64,000 bases of DNA, from contig JBAIZL010000005.1 of the NCBI GenBank assembly GCA_036971475.1, positions 172,261,386 through 172,325,385 on the forward strand, given 5' to 3'. A program made the position numbers and the translations under genes. A model generated the notes under the pieces. That model did not search any database and was not told the DNA's origin. It worked only from the letters and a program-made list of their open reading frames with translations. This document shows, one piece after another, positions 47,601 to 55,568 of the stretch; within the stretch, counting starts at the first letter, position 1; each line of letters opens with the position of its first letter. The stretch comes from Prosapia bicincta (Eukaryota; Arthropoda; Insecta; Hemiptera; Cercopidae).

Positions 47601-47696
47601 GTAGTTTCTTTTAACATTTTGCAAGTAAGTTGAGTTGATTTTTTCAATTAATCCAAATAGGAGGAATACTAAAAATAAATGTGGGAATACTGTCAT
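29674..47696 (-). CDS. Secreted procarboxypeptidase, M14A, carboxypeptidase B-like, 6 exons, in-frame TAA
   Basis: Exons (- strand order): 47696-47522, 46973-46788, 36158-35970, 33512-33151, 31464-31281, 29852-29674; 1275 nt, phases agree throughout. A signal peptide ([14 protein letters not shown]) is followed by a pro-segment ([18 protein letters not shown]), an activation linker with a possible tryptic site ETK|G, and the zinc peptidase. Zinc ligands are His186/Glu189 (HAREW) and His310 (HSYGQ). Other residues: Arg259 (DLNRNWD, Arg145 in bovine numbering), Tyr362 (Tyr248), catalytic Glu385 (ELRD). Asp369 falls at position 255, as in carboxypeptidase B, so cleavage after Lys/Arg is expected. 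The in-frame TAA at 46828-46830 (codon 107) would stop translation in the pro-segment. The most likely role is digestion. Confidence 0.88.
29853..30445. other. Carboxypeptidase intron 5, first part
   Basis: Ordinary AT-rich intron sequence on the - strand gene; nothing recognised. Confidence 0.4.
30446..30644. repeat. Palindromic element A, TA-flanked
   Basis: Inverted arms of about 95 bp run from TTCACTATATGTACTTAAAC to its complement, with centre near 30545 (CTACAACCCCCCGG). The arms include TTTCAAAGATTGG and CCATCATCGGGC. A (TA)n tract follows immediately. A related palindrome is at 55.3-55.5 kb. Confidence 0.85.
30649..30722. repeat. (TA)n microsatellite
   Basis: About 70 bp of nearly pure AT/TA repeat between palindromes A and B. 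Confidence 0.95.
30730..30916. repeat. Palindromic element B (PLE 3' tail), TA-flanked
   Basis: A perfect or near-perfect hairpin (30777-30916): arms of about 66 bp starting ATGAAGTTAATATATTACTA, centre GAGCAATCACTC. The outer left 47 bp (CTTGATATTTTACGTTATCC) matches, inverted, the tail of the PLE at 22.8 kb and of the copy at 53.0 kb. Flanked by (TA)n on both sides. Confidence 0.85.
30915..30957. repeat. (TA)n microsatellite
   Basis: Pure TA run directly abutting the right arm of palindrome B. Confidence 0.95.
30958..31280. other. Carboxypeptidase intron 5, last part
   Basis: AT-rich intron; nothing recognised. Confidence 0.4.
31281..31464 (-). CDS. Carboxypeptidase exon 5
   Basis: Encodes [20 protein letters not shown] (third zinc ligand His) through [12 protein letters not shown] with the Tyr248 equivalent. 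The acceptor follows a T run (TTTTTTTTAG); donor G|GTAGGT. Confidence 0.95.
31465..32007. other. Carboxypeptidase intron 4, part
   Basis: AT-rich intron. Its right portion carries the degenerate flank (GGAATTTTATAGTCAATTACG) that precedes PLE palindromes elsewhere. Confidence 0.4.
32008..32368. repeat. PLE-derived palindrome, copy d
   Basis: A short left end (TTATGATTATCCGATTTTTA ... GGGACAGAACGTTTTCAATC) joins directly to a + strand PLE 3' end with ACCGATGAAGATCG...CGATCAAAAACG and the shared right terminus. Most of the left arm is deleted. Similar in design to copies a-c. Confidence 0.7.
32640..32735 (+). repeat. tRNA-like SINE head (tentative)
   Basis: Contains a B-box-like GTTCGAATCTGG about 45 bp after a weak A-box-like TTGGCTGATTGCC. 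A similar arrangement occurs at 61.33 kb. No cloverleaf closes fully, so it is not called a tRNA gene. Confidence 0.3.
32736..33150. other. Carboxypeptidase intron 4, last part
   Basis: AT-rich intron; nothing recognised. Confidence 0.4.
33151..33512 (-). CDS. Carboxypeptidase exon 4
   Basis: Encodes the first zinc motif [19 protein letters not shown], the [10 protein letters not shown] segment, [10 protein letters not shown] and [13 protein letters not shown], then [15 protein letters not shown]. Acceptor GTTACAG, donor AAG|GTAAAT. Confidence 0.95.
33769..34784 (+). mobile_element. PiggyBac-like non-autonomous element (tentative ends)
   Basis: TTAA precedes CCC at the left (33765-33768). 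The right end, read inverted, begins CCCGTCAGGCGCATTATGAC and is followed by TAAA in place of TTAA. Subterminal motifs TCTCAGATGTATTGTGTC (34086) and TCTCAGATGCATTGCGTC (34733) are direct repeats related to those of the 42.75 kb piggyBac. It encodes only an N-terminal acidic ORF. The left end match is weak. Confidence 0.5.
34159..34461 (+). CDS. Small ORF, acidic, piggyBac N-terminus-like
   Basis: A 100-aa frame with a true [23 protein letters not shown], then an acidic tract [16 protein letters not shown]. PiggyBac transposases commonly begin with a similar Asp/Glu/Ser-rich region, and the position between piggyBac-type subterminal repeats supports that origin. No catalytic domain follows. 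Whether it is translated is unknown. Confidence 0.4.
   Translation: MTTTYNFDGPNAIAKIHKLLFKHVIPAEEVFDDDSDTDCEDVEIEQMTLTPLKVTDEVLENIISNIFYTGKDSRSQWNTAQRVHLRHYFIVIFYFHLKIE
34785..35969. other. Carboxypeptidase intron 3, 5'-proximal part
   Basis: AT-rich intron with a 14-15 A run near 35929-35942. No repeat family or ORF was recognised. Confidence 0.4.
35970..36158 (-). CDS. Carboxypeptidase exon 3
   Basis: Encodes the start of the mature enzyme ([20 protein letters not shown]) through KSLWIDG. The acceptor (AAAAAAAG at 36159) lacks a good pyrimidine tract, with a T run disrupted by A's. The donor G|GTAAGT is strong. Confidence 0.85.
36326..36433. repeat. MITE family M fragment
   Basis: Degenerate copy: GATTCCATCTTCAACTTGAG ... 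AAATGCTACTATAAGCAAGT. Related to the complete copy at 48491-49138. Confidence 0.65.
36434..37259. other. Carboxypeptidase intron 2, segment
   Basis: AT-rich intron; nothing recognised up to the Tigger insertion. Confidence 0.4.
37260..39724 (+). mobile_element. Tigger/pogo-type DNA transposon, nearly intact
   Basis: Bounded by TA on each side (37258-37259, 39725-39726). Termini CAGTCTCGCTAATCCGG and, inverted, CAGTCTCACTAATCCGGACT. Subterminal repeats of ATCCGGAC occur several times at both ends (likely transposase binding sites). It encodes one transposase with a single frameshift. Length 2465 bp. Young for this window, lying in carboxypeptidase intron 2. Confidence 0.95.
37776..39370 (+). 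pseudogene. Tigger transposase (CENP-B/jerky family), one frameshift
   Basis: Start ATG 37776. Domains: CENP-B-type HTH ([39 protein letters not shown]); second Tc5-type HTH to about residue 135 ([14 protein letters not shown]); DDE_1 core with [11 protein letters not shown] (first Asp), [11 protein letters not shown] (second Asp) and [16 protein letters not shown] (third Asp). The frame breaks near 38800-38815 ([15 protein letters not shown]) and continues to a stop at 39368-39370 with [16 protein letters not shown] and an acidic tail. All catalytic residues precede the break. Family members are about 500-530 aa, matching this length. Confidence 0.92.
39725..40345. other. Carboxypeptidase intron 2, between Tigger and TA tract
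   Basis: A short region (39860-39935) resembles PLE 3' sequence (AAACTATTGTTGCAAAACGC). A 14-bp palindrome lies near 40200. Otherwise AT-rich. Confidence 0.4.
40346..40426. repeat. (TA)n followed by (GA)n
   Basis: About 60 bp of TA then about 20 bp of GA. Confidence 0.95.
40427..40641 (+). repeat. PLE 3'-end-like segment, TA-flanked
   Basis: Contains CTGAAGAAGATCATGTTGAT followed by CGAAATATTTCAAATAAA, the same layout as the hammerhead-like motif in the PLE palindromes. It is enclosed by (TA)n at 40346 and 40642. Confidence 0.5.
40642..40706. repeat. (TA)n microsatellite
   Basis: About 65 bp TA tract; the older Tigger-like element starts at its right end. Confidence 0.95.
41131..42273 (+). 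pseudogene. Decayed Tigger-like transposase
   Basis: Fragments in changing frames: [34 protein letters not shown] (first Asp kept, the following Glu changed to Lys), [32 protein letters not shown] (second Asp, His lost, then stop), FLPPNVT, and an acidic C-terminal tail ending MKITDF. The first HTH is missing. Many stops. A 17-bp unit (AGCCTGCAGTAATTTTT) is repeated three times at 41369-41413. Confidence 0.85.
41369..41413 (+). repeat. 17-bp tandem triplication
   Basis: Two full units and one partial unit of AGCCTGCAGTAATTTTT. It lies where the intact Tigger has LLPCSNASG coding (CCCTGCAGTAATGC), so it is a slippage product. Confidence 0.9.
42751..44421 (+). mobile_element. PiggyBac element, catalytic core deleted
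   Basis: TTAA flanks both ends (42747-42750, 44422-44425). Ends: CCCTTAACTGACACCAT and, inverted, CCCTTAATTAACACCATG. Direct subterminal repeats resembling CAGACGTATSGTGTYTGTTA lie at 42957 and 44371. The coding keeps the N-terminal and C-terminal parts of the transposase but has lost the centre. 1671 bp. Confidence 0.93.
43053..44048 (+). pseudogene. PiggyBac transposase, centre deleted, Cys-rich tail kept
   Basis: Acidic start ([19 protein letters not shown]); then [50 protein letters not shown]. The next 250 or so residues with the DDD core are gone. C-terminal part: [33 protein letters not shown], and the zinc-binding tail [15 protein letters not shown], a frameshift near 43960, then [18 protein letters not shown] and stop at 44046-44048. 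Two further frame changes lie at about 43320 and 43680. It has no plausible transposition activity. The DNA-binding tail could still be encoded. Confidence 0.88.
44426..45719. other. Carboxypeptidase intron 2, segment
   Basis: Includes a (CA)n microsatellite at about 44594-44661. No gene or other repeat was recognised; the open frame at 44560-44850 is a product of the CA tract. Confidence 0.5.
44594..44661. repeat. (CA)n microsatellite
   Basis: Interrupted CA dinucleotide tract. Confidence 0.95.
45650..46173. repeat. MITE family M copy with a large internal palindrome
   Basis: Arms of about 175 bp (45721-45900 and 45905-46083) start TTTGTTGAGGACGGCCGTTT. The arms include GTCAACTCAGACCGTAACTG-type sequence, with the complement AACGGCCATCCTCAACAAA at the right. 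The right flank continues AAGTAAGTGCTACTATAAGC ... GCTCACGTGAAGATGGAATC, the family M end. The left flank is degenerate. Confidence 0.8.
46174..46787. other. Carboxypeptidase intron 2, 5' end
   Basis: AT-rich intron adjoining exon 2; nothing recognised. Confidence 0.4.
46788..46973 (-). CDS. Carboxypeptidase exon 2 (pro-segment, contains stop)
   Basis: Encodes [40 protein letters not shown] and the linker. Acceptor TTTATAG at 46974; donor AAAG|GTAATAG. TAA at 46828-46830 is in frame. A donor-like GAC|GTAAAC just before it would avoid the stop but does not match the phase of exon 3. Confidence 0.7.
47085..47250 (+). pseudogene. PLE GIY-YIG fragment in carboxypeptidase intron 1
   Basis: The + strand encodes [20 protein letters not shown] followed by [10 protein letters not shown], the YIG-and-Arg part of a PLE GIY-YIG domain. 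Decayed 3' sequence follows, including ACTGATGACAGCTGTCTAG near 47408. It lies opposite to the host gene in the 548-bp intron between exons 1 and 2. Confidence 0.6.
47522..47696 (-). CDS. Carboxypeptidase exon 1
   Basis: Start ATG at 47696. The open frame extends upstream to GTG 47723 without another ATG. Encodes the signal peptide and first pro-segment strand, ending YQLQDKG plus one base. Donor AA|GTAAGT, consensus. Confidence 0.8.
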
Positions 47697-47759
47697 TACA
47701 ACACTCTCTACAATAGTTGCCACAACACAAGTTGAGTCCTCGTTGTAGTTTCCTTTTAC

Positions 47760-48488
47760 TCTGTTTCAAATAGAAATGCTCAAGAAAATATCTGAATATT
47801 TCTTTATTCAACTAGTCATTGACCTATTTTAAGAAAAAAACAATTATAAAGGAATAGAACCTGGTAATTGTTTAGTTTATTTAATAGTTTGTGTTGATTG
47901 TTTCATTATAAGAAGATGCCCTTGGCCCAGAATAAGATAGTTTTATACCTTGTGTCTTTAATTGGTTACTAGCTTATGCCATAGTATTTATTTTGCCATA
48001 TGTATGTTTGATTAATAAGGTAAGGGCCTAATTTTCTTCCCCTACTTGTTTTTACCTTACTACTATTATACAGTCAATTCATAATTAATGAAACACCTAT
48101 TGTAGAGACACAGGATTGGTCACAATAATAAAATGTTTGTTAACCTCCAGAAAAATTAAAATTTTTGTTTTTCAATTGGCTTCTTGTAATCATTTTGAAT
48201 TCAATGATTAAACTAATATTAAATGATACTTAACTAAGTGAATATGTAAGGGCTTACTTGCTGATGCGTTTCGAAACAGTTGTTCCTTTTACGAAGGAAG
48301 GCTTCTACTCTAAGTTTCCTTTAATTATAATTCTTTTTCATCTTTTTTGAGTTAAATAAATCACTTAAAATTTATCAATATTATAACAAATTGCATATTA
48401 TTTGCAATCTCTCATAATGAAGTTCAAACGTAATATAAACAATTACCAAGAAATGTAGTTTCAAGATAATTCAAACGAAATATTTTCA
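47760..48488. other. Upstream flank of the carboxypeptidase gene
   Basis: Intergenic, AT-rich. A PLE 3'-end-like stretch lies near 48250-48305 (inverted, CCTTCGTAAAAGGAACAACT then GTTTCGAAACGCATCAG). No promoter motif can be assigned with confidence. Confidence 0.4.
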
Positions 48489-48490
48489 TA

Positions 48491-49138
48491 CATTTGTTGA
48501 TTCCATCTTCACGTGAGCTACTAGTAATCACTAAACACTTTTTTAAGTGTTTAATCACTAACACTTTTGCTACTATAGGCAAGTTTAAAACATTTAAAAG
48601 TGTTTAGTGATATTTTAATATTTAAGTAAAACTAGTAGACAGTATGTAAATGTGCATATAAAATTTTGTGAAACAATACAATATGACGTGAAAATTCATT
48701 TGACAATCGTTACATTTAACAAATAAAACCTATGAAGTTCCCCTAAAAAACTAGGTCATAACCATCGAAAATCAGTGTAACAAAGGATATTACAAACTTT
48801 CAAAAATGTCTCTGATACTCAATTTCTTTGTAGTTTATGAAAATATTAAGATTCCTTTAAGGGCTTGTTACTACTTGGGGGTACTTTCAACCCTTTAACT
48901 TGATTAAATAAACACCCCTCGTACATGTAACTAAATTTAATGACTAAAGACTTTTAAATGTTTTAAACTTGCCTATAGTAGCACTTACTTTGTTTGTTGA
49001 GGATGGCCGTTTCGGGAGATGTGTCCCATTGTCAACTCAGACCGTAACACAAAGTAAGTGCTACTATAGGCAAGTTTAAAACATTTAAAAGTCTTTAGTG
49101 ATTACTAGTAGCTCACGTAAAGATGGAGTCAACAAATG
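48491..49138. repeat. MITE family M, complete copy
   Basis: TA duplications at 48489-48490 and 49139-49140. Terminal inverted repeats CATTTGTTGATTCCATCTTC and its complement, continuing through GTGAGCTACTAGTAATCACT. The centre has the GGATGGCCGTTTCGGGAGAT unit and inverted copies of AGTGCTACTATAGGCAAGTT. No coding. The TA target suggests a Tc1/mariner-superfamily helper. 648 bp. Confidence 0.85.
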
Positions 49139-49179
49139 TAAATTTAATGCTCATTAAGTAGGCCTATTTTTAAATTTAT

Positions 49180-49182
<3 letters not shown>

Positions 49183-49239
<57 letters not shown>
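49183..49239. repeat. (TA)n microsatellite
   Basis: Pure TA tract just right of the MITE copy. Confidence 0.95.
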
Positions 49240-49242
<3 letters not shown>

Positions 49243-51515
49243 TTTGTCAACTTGTGTTAAATTTTTTATATTGAATTTTATGCTGACAGTTAAATTAGCT
49301 CTCAACCTTCCCACAATATCAATATCAAACCTCTTCCTCAGAAGATATTTTTGGCTCCACTACTGAACAGTAAAAAATAAACTAAATTTTGCATAACCTT
49401 TACACCAGGTTTCAAACAAACTGATTAAAATAACTATATTGTCAGCATCATGGGCAACATCTCTTGCCCCCTGCAGCATAGCCTAATAAAATGTGACCAC
49501 ATCCACCAGCCATTAACCCCTCTCCATCCATGTACCTACCCATATTCCCCTTACCTACCCATATTTATTTGTACATCCACAACCTTCTTGAATTAGGCGT
49601 TGAAAGAAGTATCGTGGTATTGATACTAATACCGCTTTAGAAATTGTTGGTAAAACTCATTTTACTTATTTTTATCTAAGCTTTCACTCTGAGAAGTCCG
49701 TTCCTAAGAATTCCTGCCGAAAGTAGACAGTATCTTAAGCAAGAGAAATACGTTACTGGTCTTTGTTTGAAGGTTCAAACGTTTTTCTTGGTATATCTAT
49801 AGCGTACAAAAAGTTCATATTTACTAGTTAGTTTTGTGCTCAAACTTCGTTAAAACAGGATTTTTTAATTGTTTAGAATTTAAACATTATTTTAACTATC
49901 CCCAACTATGTTTGACCTAATTGTTAAAAATATCGAATTGATGAACAAGGTGGCATATTTAATAAAATTTATTTCCATATTCCTTTTTATTTTCTACATC
50001 TATCCCGAGGCGAGCCACTTGACCTCTGGTGCCTCTCCGCAATGCGAGAGTATTATCTACGGCACTGCATACTATGTTTTATAAAAAATATTATATCTTC
50101 GTAGTAAGTTAACTAGAAGATGACTCATTGGCGAAACAGCTACTGGCCGGTCCCGAGTTGAAGAGGTTTACTTTAGGTAGCCGCAGATGGTGCTGGCTCT
50201 AGGGCTTAAGCAGATCTATTTTTTACTTGTTAAGAGTGTAGTCTATTTATAAGTAGCGTATTTAAAAATGAAAATCAAATTTGGGGCCAGGAGTTTGTAA
50301 AGTATTATCAAATGTTTAAAAATACTTTAACTGCATTATATGAAAGCTTATCTGTAAATAAATTACACACATTACTGAAGTGGTAGGCGTGCACCAGCAA
50401 ATGCGCATTAGCCTATATTATGCTATGAGTGGAGGAGTAAACGAGACGATAACCTCGTGAAGAAAGGCTATCTTAATTTGACATACTTTTACAAATATTT
50501 TGTTAAATTGTTTAGTTTTGCAAAATACATCAAGATTGTATTTTAGAAATAATTTCTATTATTGCTATTATAATTAATGTATCATATTAAGTAAGAGACA
50601 TTAGGCTTATCTGTATAGCAGTGGCGCGCCAAAGAGAGGGGCTAAGGGGGCCCGGGGTTCCCTTAGCCTGACCAAAAAATTAAAATTTATAAATACAGTA
50701 AATTAAAAATCATTAAAAAGATCACATGTTTTAACTGTAATTTATGTGTAGGGTAATACGAACGATAGTAGACAATATTTACCTTACTTAACAATTGAAT
50801 TCCCCGAATCGGTAACTTTCTCTTGTGACCGGACTGTAATATATTTCTTCAAAACGTATTTATTCTAATATAATTAACAACTCTGAAGATTGTCTAGGTT
50901 TAATTAGACCCGTCTGTTTAAAAAGATGCTATGACAAGAGGAGCAAAGAGTACATTGTACATTGTACATATTTAGCACATTGTACATATTTCGGTGTAAA
51001 TAATTTACAGAACTATTCTGAGACCGTTATAAACAAAAACAATTCATCCCATAACAATAAATATTCAATATATTTGTCAGAGGTTGATTTGTTTTTGCTG
51101 ACATGGTGGTCTTAGAACTTTGACCATAATTAGAAAATGTTATGTGATTATTATAATTTTGTGAGTAGCCAACAAAAAAGAGCAACTTCAATGAATGTCA
51201 GTGGTACAGGAATCAAAAACGTAAAAGTGCTCAAGGTACTCGCGAAAATGTTTTAATAACCTAAAACATAGATTTAGTATTAATTTGAGTCTTTTTTCCG
51301 ATAAATTTTAACATTTTATTAAACTAATTTTATTAAACTTGTCGAACTTAAACCTCAAACAAAATTTCGAAAAACTTTTTCGTTCTCTCAAGGGCATCTT
51401 CACCAGTATCTAACCTCAGAGCCTCAATTTTGCCTCAAATTGTTCACATTTTACTTAAAATTATAAAATTGGTGAGTCGTTAATCAGTTTAAACTTAAGG
51501 GTTTTCACTTACACT
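49240..51515. other. Intergenic DNA, unassigned
   Basis: No gene was seen. It includes a terminus-like sequence at 50620-50668 (CAGTGGCGCGCCAAAGAGAG). A PLE 3'-like stretch lies near 51355-51410 (inverted ACTGGTGAAGATGCC ... GAACGAAAAAG). Confidence 0.4.
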
Positions 51516-51656
51516 TTTAAATGTTTTAAACTTGCCTATAGTAGCACTTACTTTGCTTGTTGAGGACGGCCGTTTCGGGAGATGTGTCCCTTTGTCAACT
51601 CAGACCGTAACTCAAGTGGTTACTAGTAGCTCACGCGAAGATGGAATCAACAAATG
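51516..51656. repeat. MITE family M, short copy
   Basis: Contains TTGCCTATAGTAGCACTTAC, the GGACGGCCGTTTCGGGAGAT unit, and the right terminus GTAGCTCACGCGAAGATGGA ... CAACAAATG. The left inverted terminus is missing. Confidence 0.8.
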
Positions 51657-52421
51657 TTAAGGATTTTGTCAATCGTCATGGAGAGTAAAATAAATACTAT
51701 ATTATATAAGTGTTACAATTTAGGCGTGAGGTAGGCCACATTAGAATGTAGGTAGAATAAGTACGGGACATAATGCTCTCCTGGGTATGCGAGAGCAGTG
51801 TCTCTACCAGAACTAGACCTGCTTTAATGGCTAGATGTCCTCGAAGAAGTCTGGGCCATTAATTAATCAGGGACTTCATATTAGGAAAATTATTTGGAAA
51901 CATACGTATGAAACATATCTCCATCAGTGGACATTGGCTTTCTATACCTTATTTATAAAGGCAGTAAGTTTAGGTAATTCACATTTAACACTCTTGTCTG
52001 CAACTCATTCTAGGCTTGTTTAAATGTAGGTTTACTACCGAACTTATAATATACAAATACTTTAATTTTTTTATTTTTAAGACAAAGTATTTAACACAAA
52101 TACAACGTAAATGAAATATATACTTCTACTTTCATGATCCATAATCCGTGATGCTTGTTTTTAAATCCGGGACTCGGCCACAAAAACCCGCCCAGCCCTC
52201 GTAGGAGCCAGCGAGCCTATGCCGTCTGCCATGCTCATAACCTTAATATCTTACTCTCTCTCTCTATTTATTGATCTCTCTATCTAAAATATTTATGTAT
52301 ATTATTTATATTTATTGTTACAGACTGTATGACTGAACCTGTATTGTAGACGGCTGCAAGTGATAAAGCACGTCCGAGCTAGCCCGGGTCTAGAAGACAG
52401 ATTAGATTATAGAGACTAGGC

Positions 52422-52423
<2 letters not shown>
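51657..52423. other. Intergenic DNA, unassigned
   Basis: The open frame at 51835-52023 has no motif. A repeat shared with 62.17 kb (CCCGCCCAGCCCTC) sits near 52190. Confidence 0.4.

Positions 52424-52466
<43 letters not shown>
52424..52466. repeat. (TA)n microsatellite
   Basis: Left tract flanking palindrome C. Confidence 0.95.
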
Positions 52467-52470
<4 letters not shown>

Positions 52471-52503
52471 GTTTTCTTGTATAATAATAAAAAAAACACT
52501 AAA

Positions 52504-52772
52504 ATAATTATTCAAATACAAGAATTATTTATTATTTATAATTTTTATTCAAAGCTTTTATTTGATAAACAGTACCAACATAATCAGGAATGAATAATAT
52601 AATAACGAAAGATATACAACATATGTTAAATTTGGCAACAATACTATTTCTAATTTAACGTATGTTGCATATCTTACATTATTGTATTATTTATTCCTAA
52701 TGATATTAGTACAGTTTATCAACGAAAAGCTGTGAATACAAATTAATAAATAATTCTTGTATTTGAATAATC
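52504..52772. repeat. Palindromic element C, TA-flanked
   Basis: Inverted arms of about 125 bp (ATAATTATTCAAATACAAGA ... ) around a short centre (GGCAACAATACTATTTCT). TA tracts lie at 52424 and 52806. A partial relative occurs at 55.14-55.20 kb. Confidence 0.8.
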
Positions 52773-52801
52773 TCAGTTGTTATAATTATATAAATAAATA
52801 A

Positions 52802-52805
<4 letters not shown>

Positions 52806-52847
<42 letters not shown>
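52806..52847. repeat. (TA)n microsatellite
   Basis: Shared boundary between palindromes C and B2. Confidence 0.95.
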
Positions 52848-52850
<3 letters not shown>

Positions 52851-53051
52851 GTTAATATATTACTATTGTAAGTAATTTTATCCACCATTAAGTGCAATGA
52901 TTCTACCTTGAGTGATAAAATCAAGAGAGTGGTAAACCATCACTCAAGGTAAAATCATTGTACTTAATGGTGGATAAAATTACTTACAATAGTAATATAT
53001 TAACTTCATAAAGTCAGTGCAACGGAAAAACAATGGATAACGTAAAATATC
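52848..53051. repeat. Palindromic element B2 (PLE 3' tail), TA-flanked
   Basis: Same arms as element B at 30.8 kb (GAAGTTAATATATTACTATT, CCACCATTAAGTGCAATGAT). The centre is larger, and the long right tail AAAGTCAGTGCAACGGAAAA matches the end of the PLE at 22.8 kb. (TA)n on both sides. Confidence 0.85.
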
Positions 53052-53065
53052 AAGTAGGCTATATG

Positions 53066-53069
<4 letters not shown>

Positions 53070-53111
<42 letters not shown>

Positions 53112-53126
53112 AACACACACACACAA

Positions 53127-53183
<57 letters not shown>

Positions 53184-53205
53184 CACACACACACAGGTGC
53201 ACACA
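53070..53205. repeat. (TA)n then (CA)n microsatellite
   Basis: About 40 bp TA followed by about 95 bp of interrupted CA. The open frames on both strands here are microsatellite artefacts. Confidence 0.95.
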
Positions 53206-55139
53206 GACACTTACTGGTATTTAATTAACCCTTTGAGTCACTATATCTCGGGGAATGAATACTTTGAAAGAATCACGGATTAGTGGGGATATTGTTTGAT
53301 TATTTAGAAAAATTATTTAGTGCAAAATACATTTAACTCTTAGTCGTAAGTTAGTAAAATCCATCGATTGTATTATTTAATGTATTATTCTGGTAGCAGA
53401 ATATCATTTCTTTACAGCCTACAATATTTAATTCAATTAAAAAATTAAATTTAGGCTATCTAAAATTTTATAATCGTAAATTGTGCTATTTACGTTAATT
53501 TTTGTAACTAACCTGTAATACATTTTACATGTAAATTATAAGACTTGTAAAGATATTTTAAAAACAAAACAAATAATAACCTGCAAAGATATGCAACATT
53601 AAACAAAGGTTTATTTTAAAATACTTTTACTTTTGTGATGCTATTACATTTTTCCTGCTGCATTTAATTATTAATTTTCAATAATTATTCGTATATTTTA
53701 TTTTAGACTTATTTTCATACTGCCAATTACTTTCATAAAATAATATTATATTTATTTCAATCTAATTTAATAAAAAAATATATTAAATTTAGTTAGGAAA
53801 TATTTAAAAAAATCTCCAGTTGTTTTACTACAAAATATTTTCAACTTGTTATGCTATAAAATCCTAATCTAATTTACTTTTATATGAACTTTAAATTTAA
53901 TCATTTCTTTCTAAATTAAATTTTTACAATTATTTTTCAAAATTAATTTACTGAATTAATTTCTATTAAATGTTTATCATCATCCAAACATTACATATAA
54001 ACAAAAATCATTTTCTAAATAATCGTATAAAAGTCTAATTTAATAAAGACGTTAAATATTAACATCTTATGAACTAACATATTTAAAAATCTAGACATTT
54101 AGAGTTGAAAATCAATTCAAAAGTTATCCTTGGGTTATTTAAAAATTTCAAATTATTTCCTTTGATATTTGTAGTTAAAACCATTTAGAAAATTTATGTT
54201 TACATTGCAAATCTTGCCTTATGGAATCCTTAAAAAGATTTAAAAATCAATTCAAATTTTCTAGAGCTGTTTTACACAGTTTTATATTAAATTAAGATTT
54301 ACTTTAAATAAAAAATATAAATTTAAAAAAAGTATATCTTAAATTTTATTTAACAATTTTAAAATACCAATTAAAATGATTTATAAAATTTTAAAGGTAA
54401 TCAAAGACAGCGCTAACTTAATTTTCTGCCAATTCACTTTCCCATAGAAAAAACATCTAGCTCTCTCTTATATCGGTCCTTGGTCCGGTGTTTCTTTTAC
54501 AACAATGATGTAGAATTTTCCTCTCCCTCTCTCTCCCCGTCGATGACTGCACTTGGTTTGACTGCACTAGATGACTTCTTTGTATTACCTCTTTGAACTT
54601 TTAATCAAATTTGATTTTAACATAATTTAAAAAAAGTCTTTTATTAAAACCTCGTTAATCTTGTATTTGACTTTTTTAATAAATCTAAAAATATGATATT
54701 ACTAGAGTTTTATTTAAATTTTTTACATTTTATTGAACTGTTTTCGAGTTTACTCTGGCATTATAAACACTTTACGCCTATTTAATCACAGTTCATTTTT
54801 GCCTTTAAACGTCTGTCTATAATTAAGTATTTATGCAATTTCGCGCGACACGTATTTTGAAAATTCGTTATCAGAAAGCACTTTGAACAAAGATTTTAAT
54901 TGTTCAGTTTGAAGCGATTACCCCATAAAACTCACTCCGAAAAAACACTCTACATTTTGGCGGTACTACCCGCATACTACTCTGCATACACAGCAACAAT
55001 TGCTAAACTGACATGTCGCCGTTTTCCAGTTTCTTACATACTGGCTCTAGCCTTAGCGTACCTTAAGCTAGCGTCTTTTTAATATCTCTCACATGGAATT
55101 TCTTCACCAATAAGCTTCAGATTTCACGAAGCGAAAAGC
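53206..55139. other. Intergenic, very AT-rich
   Basis: No gene was seen. The open frame at 54900-55082 has no motif. Composition is close to uniform AT-rich sequence with no repeats recognised. Confidence 0.5.
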
Positions 55140-55204
55140 TTTGATAAATATATAAATTAATAACAATTCTCGTACTTCAAATATTGTTATTAATATATAA
55201 ATAA

Positions 55205-55254
<50 letters not shown>

Positions 55255-55261
55255 GAATATA

Positions 55262-55308
<47 letters not shown>
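55140..55308. repeat. Element C relative plus two (TA)n tracts
   Basis: 55140-55200 carries a small hairpin (TTAATAACAATTCTCGTACT ... TATTGTTATTAAT) related to the ends of element C. TA tracts at 55210-55250 and 55266-55306 follow. Confidence 0.7.
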
Positions 55309-55311
<3 letters not shown>

Positions 55312-55505
55312 TCACTTATATACTTAAACACGAATCTTACTTACTACTTATGCGAGATAACATTCGAAGATTGATGGTATCTTCATCACTGAACTGAACT
55401 TCAGTTGATGCTCGACAATGAAGATACCATCAATCTTCGATAGTTATCTCGCATAAGTATCAAGTAAGATTCTTGTTTACAAGAAAGTGATTACAAGAAA
55501 ACAGT
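55309..55505. repeat. Palindromic element A2, TA-flanked
   Basis: Arms of about 80 bp (TTTCACTTATATACTTAAAC ... GAAGATTGATGGTATCTTCA) inverted around 55400. Same family as element A at 30.5 kb (TATGCGAG, AAGATTG, TCTTACTT shared). The right outer piece AAAACAGTGTTGCAAAG matches the left outer piece of A. TA tracts on both sides. Confidence 0.8.
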
Positions 55506-55517
55506 GTTGCAAAGTTA

Positions 55518-55523
<6 letters not shown>

Positions 55524-55566
<43 letters not shown>
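55524..55566. repeat. (TA)n microsatellite
   Basis: Right flank of element A2. Confidence 0.95.

Positions 55567-55568
<2 letters not shown>

Noticed and set aside
53033..53224. Open frames through TA/CA repeats
   Set aside because: Repeated Tyr-Ile and Thr-His peptides come from the microsatellite itself.
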